Assembly (NCBI GenBank): GCA_017397765.1
Contig: JAFQIB010000060.1
Coordinates: forward strand, 1-39,257
Direction: 5' to 3'
Source of the DNA: Clostridia bacterium
GTDB taxonomy: Bacteria; Bacillota; Clostridia; Christensenellales; Aristaeellaceae
DNA: 39,257 bases
Part shown: piece by piece, positions 14,573 to 22,726 of the stretch
How the letters are laid out: each line of letters starts with the position of its first letter
How positions within the stretch are numbered: the stretch's first letter is position 1
Translations under genes and position numbers: made by a program
The notes under the pieces: model-generated
Databases searched by the model: none
What the model was told of the DNA's origin: nothing
Seen by the model: the letters and a program-made list of their open reading frames with translations, nothing else

Positions 14573-15478
14573 TCAGACCAGCGCCGGGTAAACACCCGCT
14601 TCATGCAGCTTGCCCAGTTCCCCGGACACATAGTCCTTGTCCGCCAGGTAGGTCACACCAAACCACACCGCATCGGTATGCAGCACCTCCACCTTCAGGC
14701 TCTCGGTATGCATGAGGCGGTCGATCTCCACGGGCAGCACGCATTCCTTCTTCATCGGATCGCCGGCGTCCGACTTGAGGAAGGTGATCAGATCCTGCTC
14801 GGCCGCCCGGAAGAACCAGGGGGTCAATCCCCAGAAATTCATCGAAACCGGTGCATCCGGATCAAGGAGCACGCCCGTTTCGTCGCCATGGACGTCGCGG
14901 ATCGTGCCGTCCGGGAAGGGCTTGATGCCGTAGGTCTCCGTCACCCGGGTCAGGAAGCCGTCCTGATCCGTCTCGCACACGCCGCGGGTGACGCTTCCGT
15001 TTTCGGACACCGTGTTCTTCAGGCAGTACGCCACCATGGAGGCGGCAATCTCCCGGCCCTGCATGCTGCGCAGGCTTTCCGCCATGGTGAAAAAGGCCTC
15101 CCGGCCGTAGTAATCATCCGCATTGATGACGGCAAAGGGCTCATGGATGACCTGGGCCGCCGCCAGCACGGCATGCACCGTGCCGTAGGGCTTCGTGCGG
15201 CCCTCCGGAGGCACAAAGCCGCCGGGCAGGTTGTCAAACTCCTGGAAGGCATAGTGCACCTCCACCCCCGCCGGGATGCTGCTGTCCATCAGCGCGCGGA
15301 ACTCGCTCTCCATCGCCCGCTTGATGACGAAGACCACCTTGTCAAAGCCAGCCTTGACCGCATCGTGGATGGAATAGTGCAGCAGCAGCTCTCCGTTGGG
15401 GCCAACCTTGGCGATCTGCTTGTTGCCGCCGAAGCGCGAGCCCATGCCCGCAGCCATGATCAGAAGCGTCGTGTGCAT
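14573..15478 (-). CDS. Sugar-phosphate nucleotidyltransferase family protein
   Basis: Of 301 residues. The N-terminal signature LIMAAGMGSRFGGNKQIAKV is a variant of the nucleotide-binding GxGxRxxxxTxxxPK loop of the NTP_transferase superfamily. FAVINADDYYGREAF supplies the DD metal-binding site. YGTVHAVLAAAQVI and VSMNFWGLTP are further family-like segments. The closest general type is an uncharacterised branch of NDP-sugar pyrophosphorylases, and the sugar is not predictable. The start at 15478 was chosen because AAGGAGG lies 8 bases upstream. Its leader contains a perfect 16-bp palindrome, and its terminator overlaps the galE promoter. It sits directly upstream of galE but is separately transcribed. 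Confidence 0.85.
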   Translation of the reverse strand: MHTTLLIMAAGMGSRFGGNKQIAKVGPNGELLLHYSIHDAVKAGFDKVVFVIKRAMESEFRALMDSSIPAGVEVHYAFQEFDNLPGGFVPPEGRTKPYGTVHAVLAAAQVIHEPFAVINADDYYGREAFFTMAESLRSMQGREIAASMVAYCLKNTVSENGSVTRGVCETDQDGFLTRVTETYGIKPFPDGTIRDVHGDETGVLLDPDAPVSMNFWGLTPWFFRAAEQDLITFLKSDAGDPMKKECVLPVEIDRLMHTESLKVEVLHTDAVWFGVTYLADKDYVSGELGKLHEAGVYPALV

Positions 15479-15512
15479 CTGTGCACCTCCTTGCAGGAAA
15501 CCTCCGCACGCC

Positions 15513-15528
15513 GCAGCACCGGTGCTGC
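15513..15528. repeat. 16-bp perfect palindrome in the nucleotidyltransferase leader
   Basis: GCAGCACCGGTGCTGC is its own reverse complement. It lies between the promoter and the start codon, so it could be an operator or form a leader hairpin. Confidence 0.6.
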
Positions 15529-15553
15529 AGCAATTCATTATCTCTTATGGTTG

Positions 15554-15583
15554 ATTCTACCATATACAACGTTTTTCTGTCAA
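15554..15583 (-). promoter_or_regulatory. Promoter of the nucleotidyltransferase gene
   Basis: On the minus strand a perfect TTGACA (15583-15578), an 18-base spacer and TAGAAT (15559-15554). Confidence 0.75.
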
Positions 15584-15598
15584 GGAAGCAGCCGATAA

Positions 15599-16798
15599 TC
15601 AGTATTCCAGGCCTTTCAATGCATTCAGCGCCATACAGACATATGCCGCCGCCCCCACCGGCAGCGCAGCCTCATCAAAGGTCGTGCCGGGATGATGAGC
15701 CGGATGCACATGTCCATCCTGCGGGCGTCCGGCTGCCAGCGCCACCATCAGGGCAGGAACCTCCTGCGAAATGTTGGCAAAGTCCTCCGACCCGGTATTC
15801 TTGGTTGTTTCACTGCCGGCAATCTCACTGGACAGAAGCGCTCGCTCCGCTCCCAACAGCGTCCGGAGCGCATCCAGCGTGCTTTGGCTGAGCTGCGCAT
15901 CGTTCTTCAGGGGCGGGCAGCTGCCGAGCCAACGCACCTCCGCACTGCAGCGGCACAGATCCGCCGTGGCATGGGCGATCTCCCCGATCCGGCGCATGAT
16001 GTACGCCTGCGCCTGCGTATCAAAGGCGCGGAAGCTTCCCCGCAGCACCGCTCTGTCCGGGATGACATTGGGCGCGTCGCCCGCCTGCAGCATACCGACC
16101 GTCAGCACACACGCCTGATGCAGGGACACCTCCCGGCTTTGGATCTGCTGCAGGTTCAGCACCATGTGCGCCGCAGCCAGAATGGGGTCGATCCCCGTGG
16201 CCGGGGATGCGCCATGGCAGCCCTTGCCCTGCACACGGATCTCAAACATCCCGGCGGCCGGTGCGCTCACCCCCGGTGCAGAGACGATCACCGTTCCCAC
16301 CGGGAGCTCCAGCCCCGTCAGCACATGGATCATGAACGCCGCTTCGGGCCTGGGGGCCTCCAGCAGGCCGTCCTTCAGCATATCGGTTGCGCCCTCCAGG
16401 CTCTCCTCCGCCGGCTGGAACATCAGCCGCACCTTGCCCGGCAAATTGTCTTCCTGCGCCTTGAGCAGCCGCGCCGCCTCCAGCAGCATCGCCGTGTGCA
16501 GATCATGGCCGCAGGCATGCATGCAGCCATTCCGGGCAGCAAAAGCCAGACCGGTCTCCTCCTGTATCGCCAGCGCGTCCATATCTGCCCGCAGCAGCAC
16601 GCAGCGCGCGCCGCTGCCCACCTCCGCAATGATGCCGCAGCGGCCGCATTGCCTGGGTGCCAGGCCCATTTCTTCCAATCGCTCCCATACAACCCGGAAG
16701 GTCTTTTCCAGCGCAAAGCCCGTCTCCGCACACGCATGCAGCCTCCTTCTGTCCTCCGTCACCCGATTGACGTCCACCATGTCCAGCAGCGCCTTCAT
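15599..16798 (-). CDS. M20D family amidohydrolase (N-acyl amino acid deacylase type)
   Basis: Of 399 residues, the usual length for HipO/N-acetyldiaminopimelate deacetylase-like enzymes that release amino acids from N-acyl forms. Metal-binding motifs are MHACGHDLHTAM, FQPAEES and TGSEDFANI, together with the late histidine region GHVHPAHHP. The inserted lid/dimerisation domain spans about residues 185-295, with GKGCHGASPATGIDPI. ADMDAL is the conserved first segment. The start at 16798 has AAAGGAG about 8 bases upstream. I see no clear promoter or partner in an operon. The substrate could be an N-acetyl or aromatic acyl amino acid. Confidence 0.92.
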   Translation of the reverse strand: MKALLDMVDVNRVTEDRRRLHACAETGFALEKTFRVVWERLEEMGLAPRQCGRCGIIAEVGSGARCVLLRADMDALAIQEETGLAFAARNGCMHACGHDLHTAMLLEAARLLKAQEDNLPGKVRLMFQPAEESLEGATDMLKDGLLEAPRPEAAFMIHVLTGLELPVGTVIVSAPGVSAPAAGMFEIRVQGKGCHGASPATGIDPILAAAHMVLNLQQIQSREVSLHQACVLTVGMLQAGDAPNVIPDRAVLRGSFRAFDTQAQAYIMRRIGEIAHATADLCRCSAEVRWLGSCPPLKNDAQLSQSTLDALRTLLGAERALLSSEIAGSETTKNTGSEDFANISQEVPALMVALAAGRPQDGHVHPAHHPGTTFDEAALPVGAAAYVCMALNALKGLEY

Positions 16799-16938
16799 GC
16801 CCTCAGCTCCTTTCGCCTTTCATTCTTTCCCCTTTCCATGGCATTACGATGAACTTTTCGTTTTCAAACAGCGCAAATTGTGGTAAAATACCAGCATCCG
16901 GCTTTGCAGGCGGCAATTGTAACAAACCATTCCCGCCC

Positions 16939-16967
16939 TTGCGAAAGGACGGCAAATGTCGTATACT
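16939..16967 (+). promoter_or_regulatory. Promoter of the VanY-pyruvyl transferase-trxB unit
   Basis: TTGCGA (16939-16944), a 17-base spacer and TATACT (16962-16967). The start predicted near 16974 excludes in-frame starts before that point for the downstream gene. Confidence 0.75.
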
Positions 16968-17019
16968 GAATATAGACAAATCTGCGGCTCACCGCATGAA
17001 AAACACAGTTGAGGTCATG

Positions 17020-18312
17020 ATGAAAACACGTCCTTCCATCGCGCAGCTGGTGTGCTATATCCTGCTGGCTGCTTTGCTGATCGCCGCGGCGGTGCTCCTG
17101 AGTATCGTCACCAAAACCAATGCGGAGGTTCAGCGGGTACGCGCACTCACCCCCACGCCCCTGCCGGAGTTCGGAAGCATCCTGAAGGTCACCCCCGATC
17201 CCAGTCTGCCCACGCCGGAGCCCGTAATCCGTTCCGGCGCTTCCGGCGAAACCGTGGTGAAGCTCCAGACCCGGCTGAAGGAGCTGGGCTATTACACTGG
17301 CTCTCTGGACGGTCAGTTCGGCCCCGGCACCCGCACCGCCGTCACCCTGTTCCAGCAACAGAACAGCCTGCAGCCCGACGGCATCGTCGGCGCAGAGACC
17401 CGGGAGGTGCTCTATTCCGCCGCCGCCAGGCCCGCCGTGACCCCCGCGCCCACCGCTACCCCCGCCCCGACCGTGGACACCACCTCCATCGGCGCGGTGC
17501 AGCAGCGGCTGAAGGATCTGGGCTATTACACCGGTACGGTGGACGGTCTGACCGGGCCCGGCACAAAGTCCGCCGTCAAGCTGTTCCAGCAGCAGCACGG
17601 CCTTGCGGACGACGGCATCTACGGCCCAGCCACGGGCGCTGTTCTCTTTTCCGACGCCGCCCACCCGGTCGTGACCACCCCGACTCCCGATCCCAATCTG
17701 GTGCCCGGCCTGATGGCCAACGGCTACCCCATCCTCGTCAATGACGACAACTACATCCCCGACAATTATCAGACCGTCTGCCTGGTCAACATGCGGGATT
17801 ACTGCGATCCCGATATCGTGACAGTCAAGGGCAGCGAGATCCTGGGCGAAAAATATGCCGTGGACGCGCTGCAGGCGATGATCCGGGCAGCCCAGGCGGA
17901 GGGGCTGAAGAAGTGGCAGGTCAATGCTGGCTATCGCTCCATTGCCTATCAGCAGGAGCTGTTCGATGAGCGGGTATACGCCTACCGCCAGGAGGGCATG
18001 ACCGGCGTGCAGGCAAGGGCCAAGGTGCGGCAGACGGTTGCCGACCCCGGCTCCAGCGAGCATCACACCGGGCTGGCCTTTGATCTGGCAGTAACCGGCG
18101 AGCCCTCCTTCGGGGCCACCAAGCAATCCGTCTGGCTCGCCCAGCACTGCTGGGAATACGGCTTCATCCTCCGCTATCCGGCGGATAAAACCGCCATCAC
18201 CAAGATTTCCCACGAGCCCTGGCACATCCGCTACGTCGGCACCGCCCATTCCCTCATCATGCGGGATGAGAAGCTGTGCCTGGAGGAATACATCGATAAA
18301 TACGCCAACTGA
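17020..18312 (+). CDS. Membrane-anchored VanY-type D-Ala-D-Ala carboxypeptidase with two peptidoglycan-binding repeats
   Basis: Of 430 residues. Order: an N-terminal transmembrane helix (7-30); a Pro/Thr-rich linker; peptidoglycan-binding domain 1 (76-133, LGYYTGSLDGQFGPGTRTAV); a second Pro/Thr linker; domain 2 (156-211, LGYYTGTVDGLTGPGTKSAV); and a VanY catalytic domain (about 270-410). The zinc motifs are SEHHTGLAFD (346-355) and EPWHIR (399-404). It trims the terminal D-Ala from wall stem peptides outside the cell. The start at 17020 follows GAGGT (17011-17015); ATGs at 16996 and 17017 are alternatives. It is first in a unit with the next two genes (11- and 13-base gaps). Glycopeptide resistance is not implied, since no other van genes are near. 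Confidence 0.93.
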   Translation: MKTRPSIAQLVCYILLAALLIAAAVLLSIVTKTNAEVQRVRALTPTPLPEFGSILKVTPDPSLPTPEPVIRSGASGETVVKLQTRLKELGYYTGSLDGQFGPGTRTAVTLFQQQNSLQPDGIVGAETREVLYSAAARPAVTPAPTATPAPTVDTTSIGAVQQRLKDLGYYTGTVDGLTGPGTKSAVKLFQQQHGLADDGIYGPATGAVLFSDAAHPVVTTPTPDPNLVPGLMANGYPILVNDDNYIPDNYQTVCLVNMRDYCDPDIVTVKGSEILGEKYAVDALQAMIRAAQAEGLKKWQVNAGYRSIAYQQELFDERVYAYRQEGMTGVQARAKVRQTVADPGSSEHHTGLAFDLAVTGEPSFGATKQSVWLAQHCWEYGFILRYPADKTAITKISHEPWHIRYVGTAHSLIMRDEKLCLEEYIDKYAN

Positions 18313-18323
18313 GGTGGAGTACG

Positions 18324-19562
18324 ATGATCTATTATGGCCTGACCTGGCGGCCCGAGACGGACAACGCCGGTGATGATCTGGTTGCGCTGGCAGCCCTGCA
18401 GCAGCTTCCCCGGGTGGATCACATCCTGGATGCTGACGCCCTGGACGCGCCCCTGCCCGGTCTGAAAGACGATGACCGGCTGGTGCTGCTTACCCCCGGG
18501 CTTGCGCTGCGCTCCTCCGCGCACTGGCCGCCGGAAAAGCACATTGCGCCGGTATGCGTGGGCGTTCATATCTCCGAGGAGGACGCCTGGGGGCTGCCCA
18601 TCTCAACGCTGGACGGCGCGGGGCTGGAGGCCCTGAAGGCCTTTGCCCCCATCGGCGCCAGAGACGTCCGCACCGCAAACAGGCTGGCAAAGCTGAACGT
18701 TCCCCACACGCTGACCGGCTGCCTGACGCTGACGCTGGAGCATCCTGCACAAAAACGCAGCGGCGTCGTCTGCTGCGATGTGCCGGAGGAGGTTGTCGCA
18801 GCCATCCGCAGCTTCCGCAAGGATGTGACCGTTCTCACCCATGCCATGGCCTCTCCCTCCCCCGATTTTGACCGGCGCATGGCTGATGCCAAAGCCCTGC
18901 TCGCCCAATACGCCTCGGCGGAGATGGTCTTCACCCGGCGGCTGCACTGCGCCATGGCCTGCCTGGCCGTCGGCACGCCGGTGCTGCTTCTTTACCACGC
19001 CGCCTACGAGGACGCGGCCCGTTTCGCCCCCATGGACGCCATGGTGCGCAAGCAGCCGGTGGATGATTTTCTGCGGGAAGTCCGTCAGCACGGCATGCCC
19101 GCTCCCTGGCGCAACCCTGCGGATCTGGGCGCCATCCAGCGCATCCTGCAATCCTCCGTCGCCGAGGGCCTGCACAGGGCAGAAGCCATTCCCCTGCCCA
19201 TCGTGGCCCCGGAGCTTGCTGACAACTGGCGGCAGGATCGCATCCGCCGCATGATGAAGTCCGCCGCCGGGAAAATCCAGCGGCTGGAAAACCAGCATTA
19301 CGACGATCTGCACGCCAAATTCAGCCAGCTGATGCTGGAGGAGGACGCCAAAGCCACCCTGCGGACGCTGCTGGCGCTGCCGGAGGTGGAAAGCGCCCTG
19401 CGCAGCGCCTCCCTGCGGCTGCAGCTGGAGCAGCTGGCCCCCAAGGAGCAAAAAGCGCTGCTGGCACAGCACAAGCGCAGCATGGTCGATATTGACGACC
19501 TTATCCGCCAGGCCGAGGGCACGCTGGCCCAGCTCGGCTGGCCGGAAAGCAACGAAGACTGA
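18324..19562 (+). CDS. Polysaccharide pyruvyl transferase family protein (CsaB-like) with helical extension
   Basis: Of 412 residues. Family features are YYGLTWRPETDNAGDDLVA at the N-terminus, the IGARDVRTANRLAKL segment (about 111-125), TGCLTLTLEH, and MVFTRRLHCAMACLAVGTPV (about 203-222), which resembles the conserved RLH region of CsaB/WcaK proteins. Such enzymes transfer pyruvate from phosphoenolpyruvate to wall polysaccharides. After about residue 295 comes a charged, helix-rich tail (KIQRLENQHYDDLHAKFSQL and further) that the core family lacks; it may be coiled-coil. GGTGGAG precedes the ATG. It lies between the VanY peptidase and trxB genes, which supports a wall role. The acceptor glycan is unknown. 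Confidence 0.8.
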   Translation: MIYYGLTWRPETDNAGDDLVALAALQQLPRVDHILDADALDAPLPGLKDDDRLVLLTPGLALRSSAHWPPEKHIAPVCVGVHISEEDAWGLPISTLDGAGLEALKAFAPIGARDVRTANRLAKLNVPHTLTGCLTLTLEHPAQKRSGVVCCDVPEEVVAAIRSFRKDVTVLTHAMASPSPDFDRRMADAKALLAQYASAEMVFTRRLHCAMACLAVGTPVLLLYHAAYEDAARFAPMDAMVRKQPVDDFLREVRQHGMPAPWRNPADLGAIQRILQSSVAEGLHRAEAIPLPIVAPELADNWRQDRIRRMMKSAAGKIQRLENQHYDDLHAKFSQLMLEEDAKATLRTLLALPEVESALRSASLRLQLEQLAPKEQKALLAQHKRSMVDIDDLIRQAEGTLAQLGWPESNED

Positions 19563-19575
19563 AAGGAGCCCACTT

Positions 19576-20508
19576 ATGTGCTATGACGTAATCATCCTCG
19601 GCGCGGGCCCTGCCGGCCTGTCCGCCGCGCTGTACGCAGGCCGTGCCTGCCTGAAGACGCTGCTGATCGAAAAGGCCATGCCCGGCGGCCAGATCACCCT
19701 GACGGACGAAATTGAAAACTACCCCGGCCAGCTCCTGGAGGGCGAAAACGGCTTCTCCCTGACCGAGCGCATGGCGAAGCAGGCCGACAAATTCGGCGTG
19801 GAACACGCCTATGACACGATCACCGCCGTGGACTTTTCCGGCAGCGAAAAGCGCCTGACCGGCATGAAGGGTGAATACTGCGCAAAGACCGTCATCATCG
19901 CCACCGGCGCGCACCCCAAGCCAATCGGCTGCGAAAACGAGGCAGATTTCACCGGGCGCGGCATCTCCTTCTGCGCCACCTGCGACGGCGCCTTCTTCCG
20001 GGGGCTGGAGGTCTATGTGGTCGGCGGCGGCGACAGCGCCGTGGAGGAGGCCATCTATCTCACCCGCTTCGCCCGCAAGGTTACCATCATCCACCGCCGG
20101 GACCAGCTTCGCGCCGTGCGCAGCATCCAGGAAAAGGCCTTCGCCAATGAAAAGATCGCCTTCCTGTGGAACACCGTGGTGGAAAAGGTGAACGGCGCCG
20201 ACGTGCTGAATGAAATGACCGTCCGCAACGTGGTCACCGGCGAGCAGACCGTCATCCGCGCCGATGAGAAGGACGGCATGTTCGGCCTGTTCGGCTTCGT
20301 CGGCTACGAGCCCAACACCGCGCTCTTTGAAGGGCATCTGCCGCTGGAACGCGGATACATCCGCACGGATGAGGACATGCACACCGCCGTGCCCGGCGTA
20401 TTTGCCGCCGGCGACGTGCGGGTGAAGAGCCTGCGCCAGGTGATCACCGCCGCCGCTGACGGCGCCATCGCCGCCATGCAGGCCGCGAAATACATCGAGG
20501 AAGTGTAA
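19576..20508 (+). CDS. trxB: Thioredoxin reductase (NADPH)
   Basis: Of 310 residues. The FAD-binding motif is VIILGAGPAGLSAALYAGRA at the N-terminus. The redox-active pair is in FCATCDGAFF (CATC). The NADPH-binding motif is VVGGGDSAVEEAIYL followed by VTIIHRRD. The second FAD motif is GVFAAGDVR near the end. It passes electrons from NADPH to thioredoxin in the cytosol. The start at 19576 follows AAAGGAG at 19562-19568; the reading frame extends upstream into the previous gene but has no binding site there. It is the last gene of the VanY unit and ends at the terminator at 20547-20583. No thioredoxin gene is adjacent. Confidence 0.96.
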   Translation: MCYDVIILGAGPAGLSAALYAGRACLKTLLIEKAMPGGQITLTDEIENYPGQLLEGENGFSLTERMAKQADKFGVEHAYDTITAVDFSGSEKRLTGMKGEYCAKTVIIATGAHPKPIGCENEADFTGRGISFCATCDGAFFRGLEVYVVGGGDSAVEEAIYLTRFARKVTIIHRRDQLRAVRSIQEKAFANEKIAFLWNTVVEKVNGADVLNEMTVRNVVTGEQTVIRADEKDGMFGLFGFVGYEPNTALFEGHLPLERGYIRTDEDMHTAVPGVFAAGDVRVKSLRQVITAAADGAIAAMQAAKYIEEV

Positions 20509-20546
20509 AACAAAAGACCTGTCCGGCAGACAGGCCAAGCATGAAG

Positions 20547-20583
20547 AACCGCCCGGCAGAGTTTTTCGCTCTGCCGGGCGGTT
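20547..20583. terminator. Terminator between trxB and the ABC-F gene
   Basis: A 15-bp stem, AACCGCCCGGCAGAG (20547-20561) with CTCTGCCGGGCGGTT (20569-20583), closes the loop TTTTTCG. T-rich sequence follows on the plus strand and TTCTTCAT on the minus strand, so it may serve both convergent genes. Confidence 0.85.
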
Positions 20584-20595
20584 TCTATTTCATTC

Positions 20596-22194
20596 TTACC
20601 GCTCGTTGCGGGTGCGCTCGAGGTAATCCTCGTAGCTGCACAGGTAGTCGGCGATGGTGCCGTCATCCTTGATCTCAATGATACGGTCTGCAATGGTGGT
20701 CACGAACTGATGGTCCTGGCTGGTGAAGATCACGTTGCCGGGGAAGTTGATCAGCGCGTTGTTGACCGCGGTAATGGACTCCAGATCCAGGTGGTTGGTG
20801 GGCTGATCCAGCATGAGGAAGTTCGCGCCGGAAAGCATCATGCGGGAGAGCATGCAGCGCACCTTCTCGCCGCCGGAGAGGACGGAAACCATCTTGTACA
20901 CATCGTCGCCACGGAAGAGCATACGGCCCAGCAGGTCACGCTTGTCGGATTCCAGCATGTCCGGGCAGTACTGGGCGAACCAGTCGATCATGTTCAGCGG
21001 GCAGCCATCGAAGAAGGGGCCGTTGTCCTTGGGGAAGTAGGAGGTGGAGATGGTCACGCCCCACTTGAAGGAGCCGGAATCGGGCTGGAGCTCCTCGTTG
21101 AGGATCTTGAACAGCGCGGTCTGCGCCTGCTCGTTGGAGCCGACGATGGCGATTTTCTGGCCCTTGGTGACCAGGAAGGAAACATCCTTGAGCAGCTGCA
21201 CGCCGTCCTGGCTGTAGCTGATGTTCTGCACATTCAGGATGTCCTTGCCGGCCTCGCGGTCGGGGTTGAAGTGCACCCAGGGGTAGCGGCGGGAGGATGC
21301 GGGCATCTGCTCGATGGTCAGCTGATCCAGCAGCTTGCGGCGGGAGGTCGCCTGCTTGGCCTTGGACTTGTTGGCGCTGAAGCGCTGGATGAAGGCCTGC
21401 AGCTCGCGGATCTTGTCGTCGCGACGCTTCTTCTGATCCTTCATCAGGGCCTGCATCATCTTGGAGGACTCGTACCAGAAGTCGTAGTTGCCCACGTAGA
21501 GCTTGACCTGGTTGAAGTCGATATCGACGATGTGGGTGCAGATGTTGTTCAGGAACCAGCGGTCATGGGAAACAACGATCAGCGTGCCGGGGAAGTCCAT
21601 CAGGAACTCCTCCAGCCAGGCGACGGACTTGTTGTCCAGGTTGTTGGTCGGCTCGTCCAGCAGCAGGATGTCGGGGTTGCCGAACAGCGCCTGCGCCAGC
21701 AGCACCTTCACCTTTTCGCCGCCCTTCAGGTCGCCCATGATGCTGTAGTGCATATCCGCGCCGATGCCCAGGCCGGTCAGCAGGGTCGCCGCGTCGGACT
21801 CGGCGTTCCAGCCGTCCATCTCGGCAAATTCGCCCTCCAGCTCGGCTGCGCGCTCGCCGTCCTCATCGGAGAAATCAGGCTTGGCGTACAGCGCGTCCTT
21901 CTCCTGCATGATGTCGTACAGGCGCTGGTTGCCCATGATGACGGTGTCCAGCACGGTGTAGGCGTCGTACTTGAACTGATCCTGCTTCAGGGTGGACATA
22001 CGCTGATCGGCAGGATAGGTAACGGAGCCGGTGGTGGGCTCCAGCTCGCCGGAGAGGATGCGCAGGAAGGTGGACTTGCCCGCACCGTTGGCGCCGATGA
22101 CGCCGTAGCAGTTGCCGGGCATGAACTTCAGGTCCGCGCCTGCGAAAAGCTTCTGACCGCCGAAGGTCAGGGAAACATTGCTGACTGTAACCAT
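20596..22194 (-). CDS. ABC-F family ATPase, YbiT-like, with degenerate second nucleotide-binding domain
   Basis: Of 532 residues, two ABC domains joined by a helical linker (about 240-300) and no membrane part, as in ribosome-acting ABC-F proteins. Domain 1 is complete: Walker A GANGAGKS (34-41), Walker B ILLLDE (176-181) and switch His210. Its signature is LKGGE, not LSGGE. Domain 2 has Walker A GSNEQAQT (352-359) without the lysine, Walker B FLMLDQ with Gln464 in place of the catalytic Glu, and SQD with Gln493 in place of the switch His; its signature LSGGE is intact. Thus one composite site is intact and the other is altered at four positions. It is probably a translation factor acting at the ribosomal E site. 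The start follows AAGGAG and its own promoter. Confidence 0.93.
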   Translation of the reverse strand: MVTVSNVSLTFGGQKLFAGADLKFMPGNCYGVIGANGAGKSTFLRILSGELEPTTGSVTYPADQRMSTLKQDQFKYDAYTVLDTVIMGNQRLYDIMQEKDALYAKPDFSDEDGERAAELEGEFAEMDGWNAESDAATLLTGLGIGADMHYSIMGDLKGGEKVKVLLAQALFGNPDILLLDEPTNNLDNKSVAWLEEFLMDFPGTLIVVSHDRWFLNNICTHIVDIDFNQVKLYVGNYDFWYESSKMMQALMKDQKKRRDDKIRELQAFIQRFSANKSKAKQATSRRKLLDQLTIEQMPASSRRYPWVHFNPDREAGKDILNVQNISYSQDGVQLLKDVSFLVTKGQKIAIVGSNEQAQTALFKILNEELQPDSGSFKWGVTISTSYFPKDNGPFFDGCPLNMIDWFAQYCPDMLESDKRDLLGRMLFRGDDVYKMVSVLSGGEKVRCMLSRMMLSGANFLMLDQPTNHLDLESITAVNNALINFPGNVIFTSQDHQFVTTIADRIIEIKDDGTIADYLCSYEDYLERTRNER

Positions 22195-22247
22195 GGGCTG
22201 TACTCCTTATATCAACAGGTCGAATTTGCATAGGCACATACAAGGTT

Positions 22248-22276
22248 AGTATAGCATAGATCGCAGGGAAATGGAA
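22248..22276 (-). promoter_or_regulatory. Promoter of the ABC-F gene
   Basis: On the minus strand TTCCAT (22276-22271), a 17-base spacer and TATACT (22253-22248), about 54 bases before the start codon. Confidence 0.65.
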
Positions 22277-22448
22277 GATGGGAAATGGGCAAATTCCTGG
22301 CAGTTTTGCACGGGGAGCTGACCGCATCCATCATTTCACAAAAACTTCGTTCCTTGCAGGAGCCGCATTCCGCAGCAGAGACCGCGCAACGGTCGCCAAC
22401 TGAGCTTCAGCACGGTCGGGCGCGGTTCACCTCAACAGCTCCAGCAGC

Positions 22449-22613
22449 TCAATGCGTCCCCATCATACCCACAATCAGGCCAGACAACGCGACAGGCCCG
22501 CCGATGGCTATCATCCAGAAAAGCATCAGCAGCACAAACGACAGCAACAGTCCAACGGCGATGATCGCTGCACTCCAAAGCACTTCTTTTGGTTTCTCGC
22601 CCAATCGTCCCAT
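22449..22613 (-). CDS. Small membrane protein, 54 residues
   Basis: A short gene: 54 residues starting MGRLGEKPKEVLW and ending MMGTH. Two hydrophobic segments (about 14-37 and 38-51) are separated by a glycine-proline turn, suggesting a hairpin membrane protein with its charged N-terminus in the cytosol. GGAGG lies 7 bases before the ATG, and a consensus promoter lies at 22637-22665. I recognise no family. It sits between the ABC-F gene and the glycosyltransferase gene and appears to be separately transcribed. The strong start signals, rather than length, make it credible. Confidence 0.7.
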   Translation of the reverse strand: MGRLGEKPKEVLWSAAIIAVGLLLSFVLLMLFWMIAIGGPVALSGLIVGMMGTH

Positions 22614-22636
22614 ACCTGCACCTCCTATTCAGCACA

Positions 22637-22665
22637 AGTATACCCCGCAATTTATCGTTAGTCAA
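22637..22665 (-). promoter_or_regulatory. Promoter of the 54-residue membrane protein gene
   Basis: On the minus strand TTGACT (22665-22660), a 17-base spacer and TATACT (22642-22637), 24 bases before the start codon. Confidence 0.8.
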
Positions 22666-22684
22666 TAATTTTATATCGCATTAA

Positions 22685-22718
22685 AACACAAGAAAATCCC
22701 CCGGCTTTCAGCGGGGGA
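22685..22718 (-). terminator. Intrinsic terminator of the glycosyltransferase gene
   Basis: On the minus strand TCCCCCG (22718-22712) pairs with CGGGGGA (22703-22697) and is followed by TTTTCTTGTGTTTT. Confidence 0.85.
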
Positions 22719-22726
22719 TAGATGCA

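Noticed and set aside
16594..16925. Possible shared TTGTAACAA element upstream of the VanY promoter (about 16917) and the GH127 promoter (about 36593)
   Set aside because: Only about 9 bases match exactly and the distance to the promoter differs (15 versus about 46 bases), so chance is a sufficient explanation.
17020..18312. Glycopeptide-resistance gene (vanY)
   Set aside because: Domain content fits an ordinary wall carboxypeptidase and no vanHAX or vanRS genes are nearby.
22432..22665. 77-codon minus-strand frame over the small membrane protein gene
   Set aside because: Its start lies at the -35 box of a good promoter, and the frame overlaps the better-supported 54-residue gene.
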